Counted from the first letter of the stretch, positions 42,978 through 54,599 are shown. The stretch is DNA of 64,000 nt from Ectobius pallidus (GCA_964059195.1 CAXKWD010000002.1:153839042-153903041); one strand, 5' to 3'. The notes: generated by a model from the sequence alone, not told the origin. Program-made: numbers and translations.

Positions 42978-43277
42978 CTATCCTGGCAACATTCTCCATT
43001 TCATTTGATATCCCTTCCATCTGAAGAGTGATCCTGGTTTTATCCTACAGCATACACACAGCATTGCAGAATGATTAGTTATGTGCACATTACAAGAACA
43101 TGTCTGTTTAAAATATCTGCAAAAAATGTGCTTAGGAAGTGTACTTCCATCCAAACTCACCATATGCCTACTTGCACCTATAACTGCATTCAGTCTAGAA
43201 GCCAAGTAACCATGATTTCTGTTATCATTTACAAGGGGAAATTCATGATTGCACTTTAACACATATACAGAATTCAT
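42978..43277 (-). other. Cysteine/histidine-containing ORF, unknown
   Basis: A 99-codon frame beginning MNSVYVLKCNHEFPLVNDNR, with later YFKQTCSCNVHITNHSAMLC and VCCRIKPG. The C and H content could bind metal, but spacing matches no finger type I know. Its protein-like composition makes it more than a random frame; even so there is no second line of evidence. Confidence 0.3.
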
Positions 43278-44849
43278 CCTACTTTATGGCAACAAACTTT
43301 TTTTTTCTAGGCAAATGTCCTGCTGAAAAAAATCTTCAAATATACATACTACAGTGTTTTGAAAATGACAAGCAATTTGTTCTTCTCCTGCTTAGATATG
43401 CAGTCCAATCAAAGTTGTGCAATGTTTCCAAACTGTACTCCTGATGTCAGGTGCATGGAGAATTCAGATTTCGAAATACATCTTACGCTACATGGATATA
43501 TTGTGATTTCACTTCAGGGACTCAGGGTGACAGAGGGCATATTTCTGCACATGTATGTACAAAAGTCATATTTTTAGCTTGACTAGTTCATAACCTACTA
43601 TCCAATAAATGTTTGCATGCATTAGAATTACATCAAGAGCTGGGTCGATATCCTGTATGATATTGCAAAGCTCTTATTGTAGCCTGTCTGAAGACTCGAG
43701 TCTTTCGCTGGTGAACAAACAACAATAAACACATGCATATTTTCTTTCTACCAGTGACATGCTCTGACAAAAAGAAAAGACTGATTCTCTAGGAGGGAAC
43801 TGACAGAGAAGAGGTTCTCTATGCCTGTGTTATTTCAGTTTTCAATTAGCAAGCGTAGGACAAGTTCTAGTGACTGCAAACCACGGCAATAAAACAAGTG
43901 TTTTGAAGCCAGGCCAGACACATTATTTTTAGTGTGTATACATTTTAAAAGTGTTCGATAGAAGAAGAAGAAGAAGAAGAAGCTAAAAATCTCAATATCC
44001 CACTTAAATAGTGTGTGGCGTAAACAGGGCTACTGTTTCACACATTTGCTGACTCTAGTTTTCTTGTCACCAAGGCAGCAAACTGGACGCCCGAAGTAAC
44101 AGGTATTTATCATTTCATTTTAGGCATTTCAACAGGATATAAACCTGTTAAACTAGCTACTGTACTCATATTTTATTAAAGTAACATGTTTATAGTTGTT
44201 ATAATCATACTTATTAATATCTTATTTCTAAGGAACAGGAGCGGTTATATATCATACAAAGCAATGCATTCATGGCAGAGGCAGATGAGCGACTGACGGA
44301 GACGGAAGTGTATGTAGAAGAGAAGGGGAGGGCACAGGTGGGAACTCGCACATACTGGCAACACTTATAGAGTCCACGCACATCATTCATCAACAGGGAA
44401 ATTGCTTATCATTTGCAAAGCACTTTAAAATACTCTATCATTCATCAGATGCATGGATTACTTGTGAACAATTTTAAAAAGGGAGGAAAGCAAAGACACA
44501 GAACTTCCATTAGTTGTTTCATTTACTCCTCCACCTTATAATGTTGAACACAGTTCAAGACTACAGTTGAACAATATATTCTACAATATATTCATTACCA
44601 GATTAAGAACCTTGAAATTAATCTCTTTTGCCTACCTTTGTGATGTAGATAATTTCTATCGATCAATTGCCTTGCAGATTAGAGTACAGTTGTTCACAAG
44701 TTACCCACCTATCTTATATTGTTGTCTATTAATATTCATATTTTGCAATTCCTATACAGCAATACATTTTGTCTGGAAAAAAAAAATGATTGCCATTATT
44801 TAGTAAGGGACAATCATTATATGCTTCTTGTTATTTACAAATCCACATT
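43278..44849. other. Unassigned region with simple repeat
   Basis: AT-rich. A (GAA)n run at about 43964-43981. A GC-richer island at 44260-44390 encodes only a 33-codon frame (starting MAEADERLTETEVYVEEKGR) and might be a promoter or exon scrap. No recognisable element. Confidence 0.4.
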
Positions 44850-45125
44850 TTAAATAGCTTTGTCAAGTATTACCCTACTTTGATAAAACATGTGTTTTAT
44901 GGTGTTCATCTCTACTGGAGAGGCAATGACAGTTTGTAAAGCCATGTGAGTATCCTTTGAAGTATTAATTATTTCACTAAGTGTGTCATCTGGTAGGTAA
45001 GGTGATGGTCCATTTACTTCATTTGTGTTACTTATATTTCTCAATTCTGTATACCTATCCTTCCATGTTTTCATTTTCTCTATTTCTTCGACTTCTTTTA
45101 GCAGATACTCCTCCATTAAAACTGC
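44850..45125 (-). CDS. Candidate terminal coding exon of an unidentified gene
   Basis: On the minus strand a pyrimidine-rich CTTTTATTTTTCAG immediately precedes an open frame starting A-V-L-M-E-E-Y at 45125, so the frame is in phase across a good 3' splice site. It runs 91 codons to a stop at 44850 (ending MFYQSRVILDKAI). The first part (EEYLLKEVEEIEKMKTWKDR YTEL) is heptad-like and charged, suggesting a coiled coil; the end is amphipathic. I do not recognise the protein. No transposon motif is nearby. It could be the last exon of a host gene whose other exons lie to the right. This is the only credible host exon in the window, and it rests on splice site plus ORF alone. Confidence 0.42.
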   Translation of the reverse strand, partial: AVLMEEYLLKEVEEIEKMKTWKDRYTELRNISNTNEVNGPSPYLPDDTLSEIINTSKDTHMALQTVIASPVEMNTIKHMFYQSRVILDKAI

Positions 45126-45947
45126 CTGAAAAATAAAAGGTTTTAATATAGCAAATGGTGCACAACACGTTCCACAAACTTTCTCACATATTCTGTATGT
45201 GTAGGCCTACAACCTACAACTACATTTTCAGATGGATGAAAGATCACATAATTTTAACATCTCACATTTTGTAGCATTTTAACTTAAAACATCAATTTAG
45301 CTTAATGCAGGTAAGATTACCCTGTTTTAATACAGAATTAAGTGTATGTAAGTGTTTATATTAGAATACAAGTATGTATCATATTCTATCATCAATAGAA
45401 TATTTCTTCACGATCACTATGTTTTCTTTACACTACTATGAACCCATTTGGAGTCTGATACTTTCTGCAATTTTTCCAATGACTAATGGCTGTTTGAATT
45501 GCAATGCATCCAGTATCTTTAAATATGTTTTTCTTTATTGTATGGATTAAAAAATGTATAATTTATTTGCATGAAATATGTGGATAAAAAAATAGTTTTC
45601 AAACTCTATCCCCCAGTCAGTCTCGAGTTGGATATACGCCTTTTGCAGTGGAAGACGAACTCTTGCATTTTGCCATCTGAACATTAATTAGTAATTAGCA
45701 ATAATCAGTAGATACATTGCAGATTACATTTACATGGGTAGTAGGAACTTTTGGAATCAAACATATAATTGAGTACAAATAATGTGTTAGTACAGAGTTT
45801 ATCTAGTATTACAGCAACTATGCTTTGGAGATTTTTTCTCTCTCTTGACTAAAAATATACTTGAGTTTTTATTAATTTCTGCATAGATCCTAAAAAGCAC
45901 AAGTCGAGTAACATAGAGCTTACTTCTGCCTCATGTGTAATCCGACA
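45126..45947. other. Unassigned; would be intronic if 44850-45125 is an exon
   Basis: AT-rich with no element ends or coding motifs that I can see. Confidence 0.4.
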
Positions 45948-46541
45948 GCAAAGATTTAGGCCTTTTAATTTTTAGGGGAAAATGTGCTAAATATGTCACA
46001 GTACTTCACACTATTACACTTCATTATATGCACCACTTTTGGTTGGACGAAGATTGATTCTACTAACAAACTACCCTTCACTTCACCAGATCTTTTCTGC
46101 AAGAAAGAGTTTAGAAAAGGAATATCCTGGAGTTTACAAACACATTCAATAAATTTAATATAATGTAAAACTAATGAAACATACAGAAACAAAGTGTGCA
46201 ATAAAGAAACTGGATTGATTTTATTAGCAATTTCCGGCCTCGTCGCAAAGATTTAGGCCTTTTAATTTTTAGGGGAAAATGTGCTAAATATGTCACAGTA
46301 CTTCACACTATTACACTTCATTATATGCACCACTTTTGGTTGGACGAAGATTGATTCTACTAACAAACTACCCTTCACTTCACCAGATCTTTTCTGCAAG
46401 AAAGAGTTTAGAAAAGGAATATCCTGGAGTTTACAAACACATTCAATAAATTTAATATAATGTAAAACTAATGAAACATACAGAAACAAAGTGTGCAATA
46501 AAGAAACTGGATTGATTTTATTAGCAATTTCCGGCCTCGTC
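45948..46541. repeat. Tandem duplication, two 297-bp units
   Basis: 45948-46244 and 46245-46541 are the same sequence (starting GCAAAGATTTAGGCC, ending TTTCCGGCCTCGTCG) with no difference that I noticed. The unit is a multiple of three and keeps a minus-strand frame open in each copy. Recent duplication or assembly artefact. Confidence 0.93.
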
Positions 46542-46606
46542 GATGACAATTTCAATGAAAACTTTACGTAACATCGCCTATCTGTGGTATACAGCACACA
46601 GTTCAA
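46262..46606 (-). other. ORF spanning one duplicated unit, unknown
   Basis: A 114-codon frame: MNCVLYTTDRRCYVKFSLKL, then SLLHTLFLYVSLVLHYIKFI, a hydrophobic stretch, and SFLQKRSGEVKGSLLVESIF. The second unit repeats the last 78 codons at 45965-46201. The hydrophobic part could be a membrane segment. No family recognised; may be non-coding. Confidence 0.3.
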
Positions 46607-46891
46607 CTTAGTTTACTAATGCAACACAGATTTTTTTTATAAAGCTGATGTATAACCCTCGGTTTTCTATTTGGGCTCATCTGCTTCCGATTATGCACCT
46701 GTGGATTAAACATTATTAGGCTGCTGTCAGTATACTCTTATCAAGATGAGAGAAGATACATTTCGTGGTATGAGTTAAGATAAATTCTGATGAGAGAAGG
46801 TACATAATATGGTAAGTGTTTATTTAATATGTTTTGTATGAATACATTTTACACATAATTCTCTTGTAATTGACACAGTAAATTAATTTAT
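46607..46891. other. Unassigned spacer
   Basis: AT-rich; contains a short near-repeat (GATGAGAGAAGATACAT and GATGAGAGAAGGTACAT, ~46746 and 46791). No gene. Confidence 0.4.
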
Positions 46892-49190
46892 CATTTTTTA
46901 AAGTCAAATACGTACCAAGATATGGCGCTTGAAAGTTTTGAAAAATTTTCAAAATATTGAAAAACTGCAAAAAATGCAGTATTTTCCTAGTAACTTTCAT
47001 CTTTAAACGTTTCTGTATGACTAACGTTCAATAACCTACACAATAGAAATCCCATCCTTAATGAGATGTTCATTTAAGAATAAAGTACACAATTATCTTT
47101 GTATAAAAACGTATTTTATAAAAAATTATACTACATGTGATGAAATGTGGATGTATTAACTAAGTAGAAAATGTGTAAATTATTACAAATTATCCATTAA
47201 AATTGATTCATAAAAGCCTTGACCTCTTTGCTCCCTATGGCAATTCGGCATCATCTCTCAGTAATTCTTCCTGAGCAATGATCTCATCGATGATGTCCTC
47301 CTCGTCGTCGCACTCAATGTTTGTGTCTCCCTCGTTGTTGTTTGTCTCAGGCGAATTTTCTCAAGCATTTCCTGCACAATTTTTGCAGATGGCTGAGTAC
47401 AGGAGTCCTGCTTTTTTGCAGCTACAAGCCCTGGTGCTACACCCTTTCGTGCTCTTGCATTGTAACATGTACAATAACTTTTCTTGAGCAGCATCCATGG
47501 TCATTGTTATGGGGATCAGCCCTCGTTTCGTTAAATTGACAGTAACTTTTCGTACCCAATGTACAATAACTTTTCTTGAGCAGCATCCATGGTCATTGTT
47601 ATGGGGATCAGCCCTCGTTTCGTTAAATTGACAGTAACTTTTCGTATCCAAGCCATGTCTGCACTTGCAGATAGGTATGAAAAGAATGGTACCGGGCAGC
47701 ATCTTGTGCAGGGGAAAATCTGGCAAGGTTGGATTTGGATTTACCACGGAGTTGGAAAATATTCGGTAGCGAAGATTGTCCAGAGTATTTGTGTCCATGT
47801 TTCCACCGTACAGTCACTGTGGTACAGTATTACAAGAAACTTTGCCCCTGCTTTTGAAATATGGCATGGTGTTGCTTCGTCACCTTTCAGAACACTAAGG
47901 ACGTCAGACAGAGAAAGGTTTTTCTCATAAATAGTGAAAACTTTCTTCTTTCCTTGTCCAAATGGGTTTGATGTATTGTCACACAGGCTTGCTGCATGAA
48001 GGAAAATAATATCCTGAGTATTATATTTGCACAAAGCTGACGAAGACAAAACACTGGGGGCATTACCTCTCCCAATCTTTTGGAAATAAACATTCTTTTC
48101 AGAAGAGCCTAATGCAGTCAGCAATACTAAGAGATCGACGTCTTCACCTGTCAAAGTAACACTATCAAAGTCAGCAGCTTTAGATATTGCAGTTTTCACT
48201 ATAATGACGGCATCTTCTATTGCCTGCTTAACCTCAATACCCTTTGCTGCCATTTCAGTTATCCACATTGAAATAAAGTTGTTGTTGGACAGAAATTTTT
48301 CTTGTGACAGTGTAACGGCCGTTGTTAACTAAAATAAAAGTTTTCTGGACTATTGCAGCAAAGGCAAGGCGATATCGTTCAGCTGCTTTGGTGTTCTGAT
48401 AAGCAACGTCACTAAGGTATCCATTGAATACTACTATGGCATTAAACCCAAAGTGTTTTCTGTAGTAGTCCACGTAGGTCTTGCACACTGACTCGAATGT
48501 GCGTGATGTACAACCTTATGCAGTCAATTACTGCACATTTTCTGCTCCCAAGATCTTCTTCCTATAAGGAACGATTGCTGAAATGGCAGCAAAGAGGTCA
48601 AGACTTTTATGTATGAATATTAATGGATAATTTGTAATAATTTACTCATTTTCTACATCCACATATCATCACATGTAGTATAAATTTTTATAAAATACAT
48701 TTTTATACATTGATAATTGAGTACTTTTTTCTTAAATGAACATCTCATTAAGAATGAGTTTCTAGGTTATTGAACATTGTAGGTTATTGAACATTATTCA
48801 TACAGAAACGTTTAAAGATGAAAGTTACTAGGGAAAATGCTGCATTTTCGCGGTTTTTCGATATTTTGAAAATTTTTCAAAACTTTGAAGGAACATATCT
48901 CGGTACGTATTTGATTTTAGAAAATGTGTAACAGTGCAAACAATAGGAAATTTCATGCTCTTTAACTTTTGTAATGGAGTGTTTTAGGCTAAAATGGATT
49001 GTTTAGGAGTTATAAGGAAAACGCTGAAAAAAGCCCCAACATTTTGGGGTTTTTCGGATGCCCTGAAGTTCGCACAGGGTTCTCGAATTGGAAAACTTGG
49101 ATTCCACACCACAGAACACCCACAAACAACATATTAAAAATCATTAACTTCACATCTTTTTCCAGGCAAAAGTACCTGGTGACTGGACTA
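46892..49190 (-). mobile_element. Academ-like DNA transposon, copy 2, left end truncated
   Basis: The right end CTGGACTA at 49190 followed by TAA matches copy 1 (32678-36377). The left end stops inside the inverted repeat, at about 46892, so ~200 bp of terminus are missing. It lacks the SINE and Helitron of copy 1 and therefore records both empty sites. A 92-bp segment is tandemly duplicated at about 47467-47650. The right end adjoins Jockey-type LINE ORF1 sequence. Confidence 0.8.
47268..48530 (-). pseudogene. PIN/XPG-like protein of Academ-like element, copy 2
   Basis: Frames in order: 48488-48255 (MCKTYVDYYRKHFGFNAIVV, FNGY where copy 1 has FDGY), 48268-47741 (MAAKGIEVKQAIEDAVIIV, TGEDVDLLVLLTALGSSEKN, IIFLHAASLCDNTSNPFGQG with the G of GCD changed to L), and 47798-47361 with LPDFPLHKMLPGTILFIPIC and a cysteine-rich C-terminus QCKSTKGCSTRACSCKKAGL then SAICKNCAGNA. 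The cysteine block (C...GC..R.CSC.K.G......C..C) is a known end of this insect protein type. A frameshifted remainder gives an acidic tail near 47300. Both copies are broken, at different places. Confidence 0.65.
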
Positions 49191-49963
49191 TAAGGTTATT
49201 GATGACTTAAGGTCCGAGTTAAGCAAACATGATCAAATGATTAGTGGTCTCGAAGACCAGTTGAGGAAAATTCGTTCAAACTTCGAGGAGGAAGTGGAAG
49301 AAATAAATCAATATTCAAGAAGAAATAATATTGAAATTCATGGAATCCCAGAACTTATGATCTTGTTTGCGGCATTGGTAAAGCTCTGGCATGCGACATC
49401 AATAAAAAAGATATAAACATAGCTCATAGAGTGCCATCTAGCAATAAATCCCTAGTCCTATCATTGTGAAATTTATCAATAGATGGTAGAAAGGAAAAAT
49501 TATGATTGCCAAAAGGAACAAAAATCTGCTAACATCACCTATTGGTATTCCTTCACCTGAGAAGCCTATTTTTATCAACAACCATCTTACACCCAGGACA
49601 AAGGGCATCTTATGGAAAGCTAAAGACCTTAGGAATAAGGGATTCAAATACGTGTGGAGCAGAGACGGTAAGATTTTTTGTGAGGAGAGACAAAGCATCA
49701 CAAGCAATTATAAAATCACTTGATGATGATGTAAAGTTGGAAGCAGTGTAACTGTATATTCATTGCACTGGAAATTCTTGATCTAGTTACAGTTATAGTT
49801 TTGACACAATTGATGATTATTTAGATAGTTTTGTTTCTCACGATAGTTTTTCATTATGTTCTATAAATCCAAAAAGTTTGAGGATTTAGAACTTCTCGCA
49901 AATAGGTTAAATTCTCCAGAAGTTATTGTAATATCCGAAAATTGATTACGGCCCATGATGAAA
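49191..49963 (+). pseudogene. Jockey-type LINE ORF1 and start of ORF2 (AP endonuclease)
   Basis: Starts after the Academ-like end: VIDDLRSELSKHDQMISGLE and a coiled coil, then EINQYSRRNNIEIHGIPE, the RNA-binding (transposase-22-like) start, and in shifted frames IAHRVPSSNKS, MIAKRNKNLLTSPIGIPSPE, KPIFINNHLTPRTKGILWKA, KYVWSRDGKIF. These blocks are those of ORF1 proteins of insect Jockey-type LINEs. From about 49800 the ORF2 start is visible (LNSPEVIVISEN, endonuclease 'SE.W' with W lost to a stop). The sequence is cut at 49963 by the foldback; a related ORF2 piece is at 54600-54690. Confidence 0.82.
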
Positions 49964-50628
49964 CAATTTTATGGTAAAGGTTCCACCTATATACTAGTAG
50001 TTTTTAATAACACCATATATTGCTTGAACCCGATTATGATTGTTGTGTTGTTCAAATTTAATTTAACTTACTTTTTGTTCAGTTTGCGTTGTGTCAAAAT
50101 CTAAATACATAAAACAGTATGCATGTATAGATATACCATTAATTGCTTAAGTTTATAAGCAAAGTTAAAGATTCTTTCTAACCTAACTTAATATTTTGTA
50201 TTTGGTAAACTATTTTGAGTTCTTCGATAATTATTGAACTTGTAGTTTTTTGTTATACTTATTGAGTTAGGTTAGAAAATTAAAAATTATAGCATTAAAA
50301 TAATGTTCAAACTTATTCTAGTTTTATTTAAAATCCTTAATAAGTTGAGTCATTTAAAAAAGTAAAGTCATTTAAAGTACTACATATGTATATAGTATGC
50401 AAATATTACTTGATTGTTTGTCTAAAAATATAATATACTCAAATTTAATTATAGTGAGTTATTAATAAGCAATGTTCAACATTTAATAAAATTGAAACTT
50501 ACTGAGCATAGTAAAGTAGTCAAAGTACATTAAAAATGATTTTGCTAGTGAGCAATAATCGTCTAGCTTAAGATTAATGTTAATAGTAAGTTCAATATTT
50601 AAAGAAGATTGAACTTACTGTACAATAG
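49964..50628. repeat. Left arm of a ~660-bp-arm foldback
   Basis: Reverse complement of 51039-51071 plus 53921-54540 with few mismatches (starting CAATTTTATGGTAAAGGTTC against CAATTTTACGGTAAAGGTTC). Very AT-rich; no coding motif of its own. Contains GTTAGGTTAGAAA-type words. Confidence 0.92.
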
Positions 50629-51038
50629 TTCAATGTTCATTGTCTTTAAAATATAATTTTTATTTTAGTTTAAAACATATCTGAGTGAAATTGAATTTAA
50701 CTCATAAATTTATTTAGAGATGTCCATATATAAAAAACATGTTAACTTTAAAGTGATTATTTCAATATAATCGTTAAACAGTGCGTATTTGAGTTATAAT
50801 GTATAACTCTTGTCAATTAACAATTTTAGTACATATATTCTATATAGATTTTGTACGTTCTATTAATCAGTTTTATTTGTGATATTCTTGAAAAATTTTT
50901 CTTCAATGTGCGGCTATGTATGTTTCGTCTTCCAATCTAGTCGGTTTTCAAGCAGAATGGTGTTTTATTAATGGAGATGCATTTCGACATATTCAATCAT
51001 GTCATCTTCAGTCCCTAAAATTAATAATATTTATTGTA
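50629..51038 (-). mobile_element. Foldback spacer: 3' end piece of a Penelope-like element
   Basis: Separates the foldback arms. On the minus strand it holds the CTGAAGATGACAT...ATGTCGAAATGCAT motif (50982-51011), closely parallel to the motif directly downstream of the Penelope-like ORF at 55957-55983. The surroundings AGCAGAATGGTGTTTTATTA / ATTATTAAAAC-type words are also alike. No RT part remains. Confidence 0.6.
50982..51011 (-). ncRNA. Hammerhead-ribozyme-like core, copy B
   Basis: Minus strand CTGAAGA, then a stem GACAT/ATGTC closing an 8-nt loop, then GAAA: the CUGANGA - stem II - GAAA arrangement of hammerhead ribozymes, which are known to occur in Penelope-like elements. Compared with copy A (55957-55983) the stem bases change but pairing is kept. 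Stems I and III and the cleavage site are not convincing by eye, so self-cleavage is unproven. Confidence 0.5.
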
Positions 51039-51069
51039 CTATTGTACAGTAAGTTCAATCTTCTTTAAA

Positions 51070-51071
<2 letters not shown>
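51039..51071. repeat. Inner piece of the right foldback arm
   Basis: CTATTGTACAGTAAGTTCAA and TCTTCTTTAAATA pair with 50596-50628. The arm is then split by the LINE at 51072-53912 and resumes at 53913; TTTAAATA (51064-51071 and 53913-53920) is the LINE's duplicated target. Confidence 0.87.
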
Positions 51072-51100
<29 letters not shown>

Positions 51101-51149
51101 TATTTCTAGTGGCAGGTTTACATGAAAAGATATCATTAACCTCTGCAAC

Positions 51150-51222
51150 CTAAAGAAAGAAAGAAAGAAAGAAAGAAAGAAGAAAAAAAAAAAAAACATA
51201 ACATAACATAACATAACATAAT
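51150..51222. repeat. Microsatellites in LINE 3' UTR: (GAAA)n and (ACATA)n
   Basis: AAAGAAAGAAAGAAAGAAAG at 51152 onwards, an A run, then five ACATA units (51197-51222). Confidence 0.9.
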
Positions 51223-51295
51223 GCTTACAAAATACAATCAAAAAACAGTATAATACAATATTAGAGTGTTTCGCTTTTGAGGGCTACACAGGATG

Positions 51296-53893
51296 TTATA
51301 CAGCCGACATTTTTCTTCTTGCTTCCCAATACCGGTCCCATTCTGTTGTGCTTGAAAGGGCAGGGCAACGTTGTAGGTGGCTTCTGTCCATGGTCTCTTG
51401 TAGATTGCATAACATGCAGTTGGGGTCGTTTTGTATTCCAATGCGATGTAAGTGCTTCCCCAAACAGTCATGTTGGACACTTAGCCGGAAGAGGGCAACC
51501 GCTTTGTTTCTTGGCCAGTCAGGAACTTGAGCAATTTCTTTTTTCCAGTTTTTGTCACTTATTTTTTCTTCAATGTCCTTTTTGTGTATGTCCTTGTATA
51601 TTTTCTTTATGCATAGTTTGATAGAGTGGTATGAAGTTTCTTGTAGGTGGGTTTGCATTATTTTTGTTCCCTTCTTTGCCAGTGCGTCTGCTGCTTTGTT
51701 TCCTGCAATCTGACAGTGCCCTGGTATCCACTGTAGGACTATTTCCTTGTTGCTGTTTTCCTGTAGTTGATGGATTAGGGCTTGGCATTCTTCTACTGCT
51801 GATGAGATAAGTTTGTCTGTGGAGCTCACTGATTGTATTGCTGCCTTTGAGTCGACAAAAATGACAGCCTTTTCTACTTTGTCTTTTTGAATGCATAATT
51901 GTTGAAGGGCGATGCGAATGCCTTCTATTTCGCCATCGTAGGCAGTAGAGTGCTGTCCCAGAGGTTTGTAAAATGAGAATAGATCGCTGTGGATACCTGC
52001 TCCTGCGTGTGGATAGCCTTCTATTTGGGAGCCATCTGTGAATATATGTTTCCATTTGTCTGGGGGGTAACGAGTGTTCATAGTTTCCAATGCTAGAGTC
52101 TTTAAAGTTTCTGGATGCATATCTTTTTTGGTTATGGTTTGTAGAAGGTCGAGGTGGGATTTAACCTGTGTGGTTTCAGTGGGATTTCGTGGGTATTTCA
52201 GCAATTGTGGTTTGCTATTGAGCTGCAGTGATGCTTTGATTTCTTGTGTTCTTTGGATGAATCCTTGTTGTGTTATTAGCTGTCTACTGTGGTTAGAATA
52301 GTTTTTCCAGTATTGATCGCCTGGAATTCTTATTAACTTTTCATGCAATGTTAGTGCCTTTTCTTGTATAAGTTGGGTTATTGGTTTAGTTCCTGTGACA
52401 TAGAGCATTGCGTTAATGGGCGTAGTTTTGATTGCCCCAGTTATTAGGCGCAGCGCCTGGTTCTGTACTAATTCAAGTTTAGCTATTGTGGAGGGTGTTG
52501 CTGTGATTAATGCTTCACAACTCTATGTAATAACTGGAACAACATATTTCTGATATGTTTGGGTTAGAGTAGAACGAGCACAGCCCCACTTACAGCCTGA
52601 AAGGCGTTTTAGAATACTTAGCCGTTTGGAGACTCGCGAGGTAGTTTCATTTATATGATTATTCCAGTTGAGTTTGCTGTCAAAGGTGACTCCCAAGTAT
52701 TTCATTTGATTTGTTTGGGTTAAAACAGTGTTTTTGTACGTCAGAGATGGATGTATTGGTTTGTGTGCTAGGGAGAATGATTGATAGGTAGTTTTTGTGG
52801 TGTTTACTTGCATGTTATTTCTATCACACCATTTTCCAAGGATGTTTAATGACTTGTTGAGTGTTTGTTCAGTTTTCTCTACTGCTCTTCTTTTGTCTGT
52901 TTCCGTCCACAATACTAGGTCATCTGCATAGAGTAGATATTTGACGTCTGGGATCGAATCTAGTTCATCAAGGAGATCGTTGATGTAAATGTTAAAGAGC
53001 GTGCAGCTGGTGACAGCTCCTTGTGGCAGTCCCGTTTGTAGAATTCTATATTTGGAGTACTGTTCTCCGTATTTAACCCTGCAGGTTCTTTGGTTTAGGA
53101 ATGATTCAAGCCAATTAAGAAGATTAGACTTTATTCCATGTCTTGCTAGCTTCACTAATAAGGACTGTCTGCAGACTGTGTCATATGCTGATCGGAAGTC
53201 CACAAAGACTGCAGTTAGAATTTTTCTTTTATCTAGCGCATCTTTGATTGATTGGCTCAATTTCGCAACATGTTCACTTCTTGATCTGTGTGTTCGGAAG
53301 CCGGCTTGTGCGTGGTTGATGATATTATTTGATTCTATTATCCATTGGAGTCTGTTGTTGATTATTCGTTCCATAGTTTTCCCCATTATACTTGTCAGGG
53401 ATATGGGTCTGTAATTTGTAGTATATTTGGGATCTTTGTTGGCTTTCAGTATGGGGATAATTGTTGCTTTTTTCCACATTGATGGCACTTGTCCTGTTTC
53501 CCATATATTTTGAAACCATATTTGCAGAGTTTTTCTTGCCAGTGTCCCGGCATGCTTCAGAAATTCAGGATGTATCTTGTCTTCTCCAGGTGACTTTTTG
53601 TTCTTTAGATTTTTAATGGCTGTGTTTAATTCGGTTGTGTTGATAGGGACTTGATAAATGTCAATAGGTGTGTCAGTTCTTAAATCGCTCTTAAGGGTAT
53701 TATATATTCTTTTGAATGTTTTAGAGTTTTCTCTTGCATATTTGCCTTTCCTTTGGTTTTGTGAATACGTTATTGCAAATGCATTTGCTATTTCTTTGTC
53801 GCAGGAAATTTCTCTGCCATTCTTATTGATGGGTTCTTTCTTTCTTTCTTTCAGGTATTTTATTTTGGATTGTTGCCATATATCTGTAGGTTT
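51296..53893 (-). pseudogene. LINE ORF2: reverse transcriptase + RNase H, one in-frame stop
   Basis: Open from 53893 to 51296 in one frame except a TAG at 52523-52525. Blocks: NKKSPGEDKIHPEFLKHAG, TTNYRPISLTSIMGKTMERI (fingers), AQAGFRTHRSRSEHV, TAVFVDFRSAYDTVCRQSLL (motif A), LQTGLPQGAVTSCTLFNIYI (B), YLLYADDLVLW (C, YADD), MKYLGVTFDSKLNWNNHI (thumb). After the stop come SCEALITATPSTIAKLELVQ and an RNase H: IFTDGSQIEGYPHAG (D), STAYDGEIEGIRIAL (E), VIFVDSKAAIQS (D), WIPGHCQIAGNKAADALAKK (H, D), all catalytic residues present. It ends with a C-terminal cysteine motif (DPNCMLCNLQETMDRSHLQRC without its spaces is longer than shown; key residues C-X2-C-X8-H-X3-C). The N-terminal endonuclease is lost. 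Confidence 0.92.
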
Positions 53894-53920
53894 TTAGGCT
53901 AGGTATATAGTATTTAAATA

Positions 53921-54540
53921 TTGAACTTACTATTAACATTAATCTTAAGCTAAACGATTATTGCTCACTAGCAAAATTATTTTTAATGTACTTTGACTAC
54001 TTTACTATGTTCAGTAAGTTTCAATATTGAACATTGCTTATTAATAACTCACTATAATTAAATTTGAGTATATTATATTTTTACACAAACAATCAAGTAA
54101 TATTTGCATACTATATACATATGATGTTTTGTACATAATTACTTTTTTAAAAGACTCAACTTATTAAGGATTTTAAATAAAACTAGAATAAGTTTGAACA
54201 TTATTTTAATGCTATAATTTTTAATTTTCTAACCTAACTCAATAAGTATAACAAAAAACTACAAGTTCAATAATTATCGAAGAACTCAAAATAGTTTACC
54301 AAATACAAAATATTAAGTTAGGTTAGAAAGAATCTTTAACTTTGCTTATAAACTTAAGCAATTAATGGTATCTCTATACATGCATACTGTTTTATGTATT
54401 TAGGTTTTGACACAACGCAAACTGAACAAAAAGTAAGTTAAATTAAATTTGAACAACACAACAATCATAATCGGGTTCAAGCAATATATGGTGTTATTAA
54501 AAACTACTAGTATATAGGTGGAACCTTTACCGTAAAATTG
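53921..54540. repeat. Right arm of the foldback (outer part)
   Basis: Reverse complement of 49964-50595. Ends ...CCTTTACCGTAAAATTG at 54540. Confidence 0.92.
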
Positions 54541-54599
54541 ATTTATGCTATACTAGTTGAAATTCTTATATTTTAAGCTTCATAATGAAGTTTATTAAT

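Larger units (their letters stand above)
51072..53912 (-). mobile_element. LINE with RT and RNase H (I/LOA/R1-like group), 5' truncated
   Basis: Flanked by an 8-bp duplication TTTAAATA. The 3' end on the minus strand is GCCACTAGAAATAAAAAAAA followed by an (AT)n stretch, i.e. a polyadenylation-like signal and A-rich tail. The 3' UTR contains (TATGT)n and (CTTT)n simple repeats (51150-51222). Coding sequence runs from the 5' truncation near 53893 to 51296. The RT plus RNase H combination marks the I/LOA/R1-related clades; I cannot narrow it further by eye. Confidence 0.9.
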
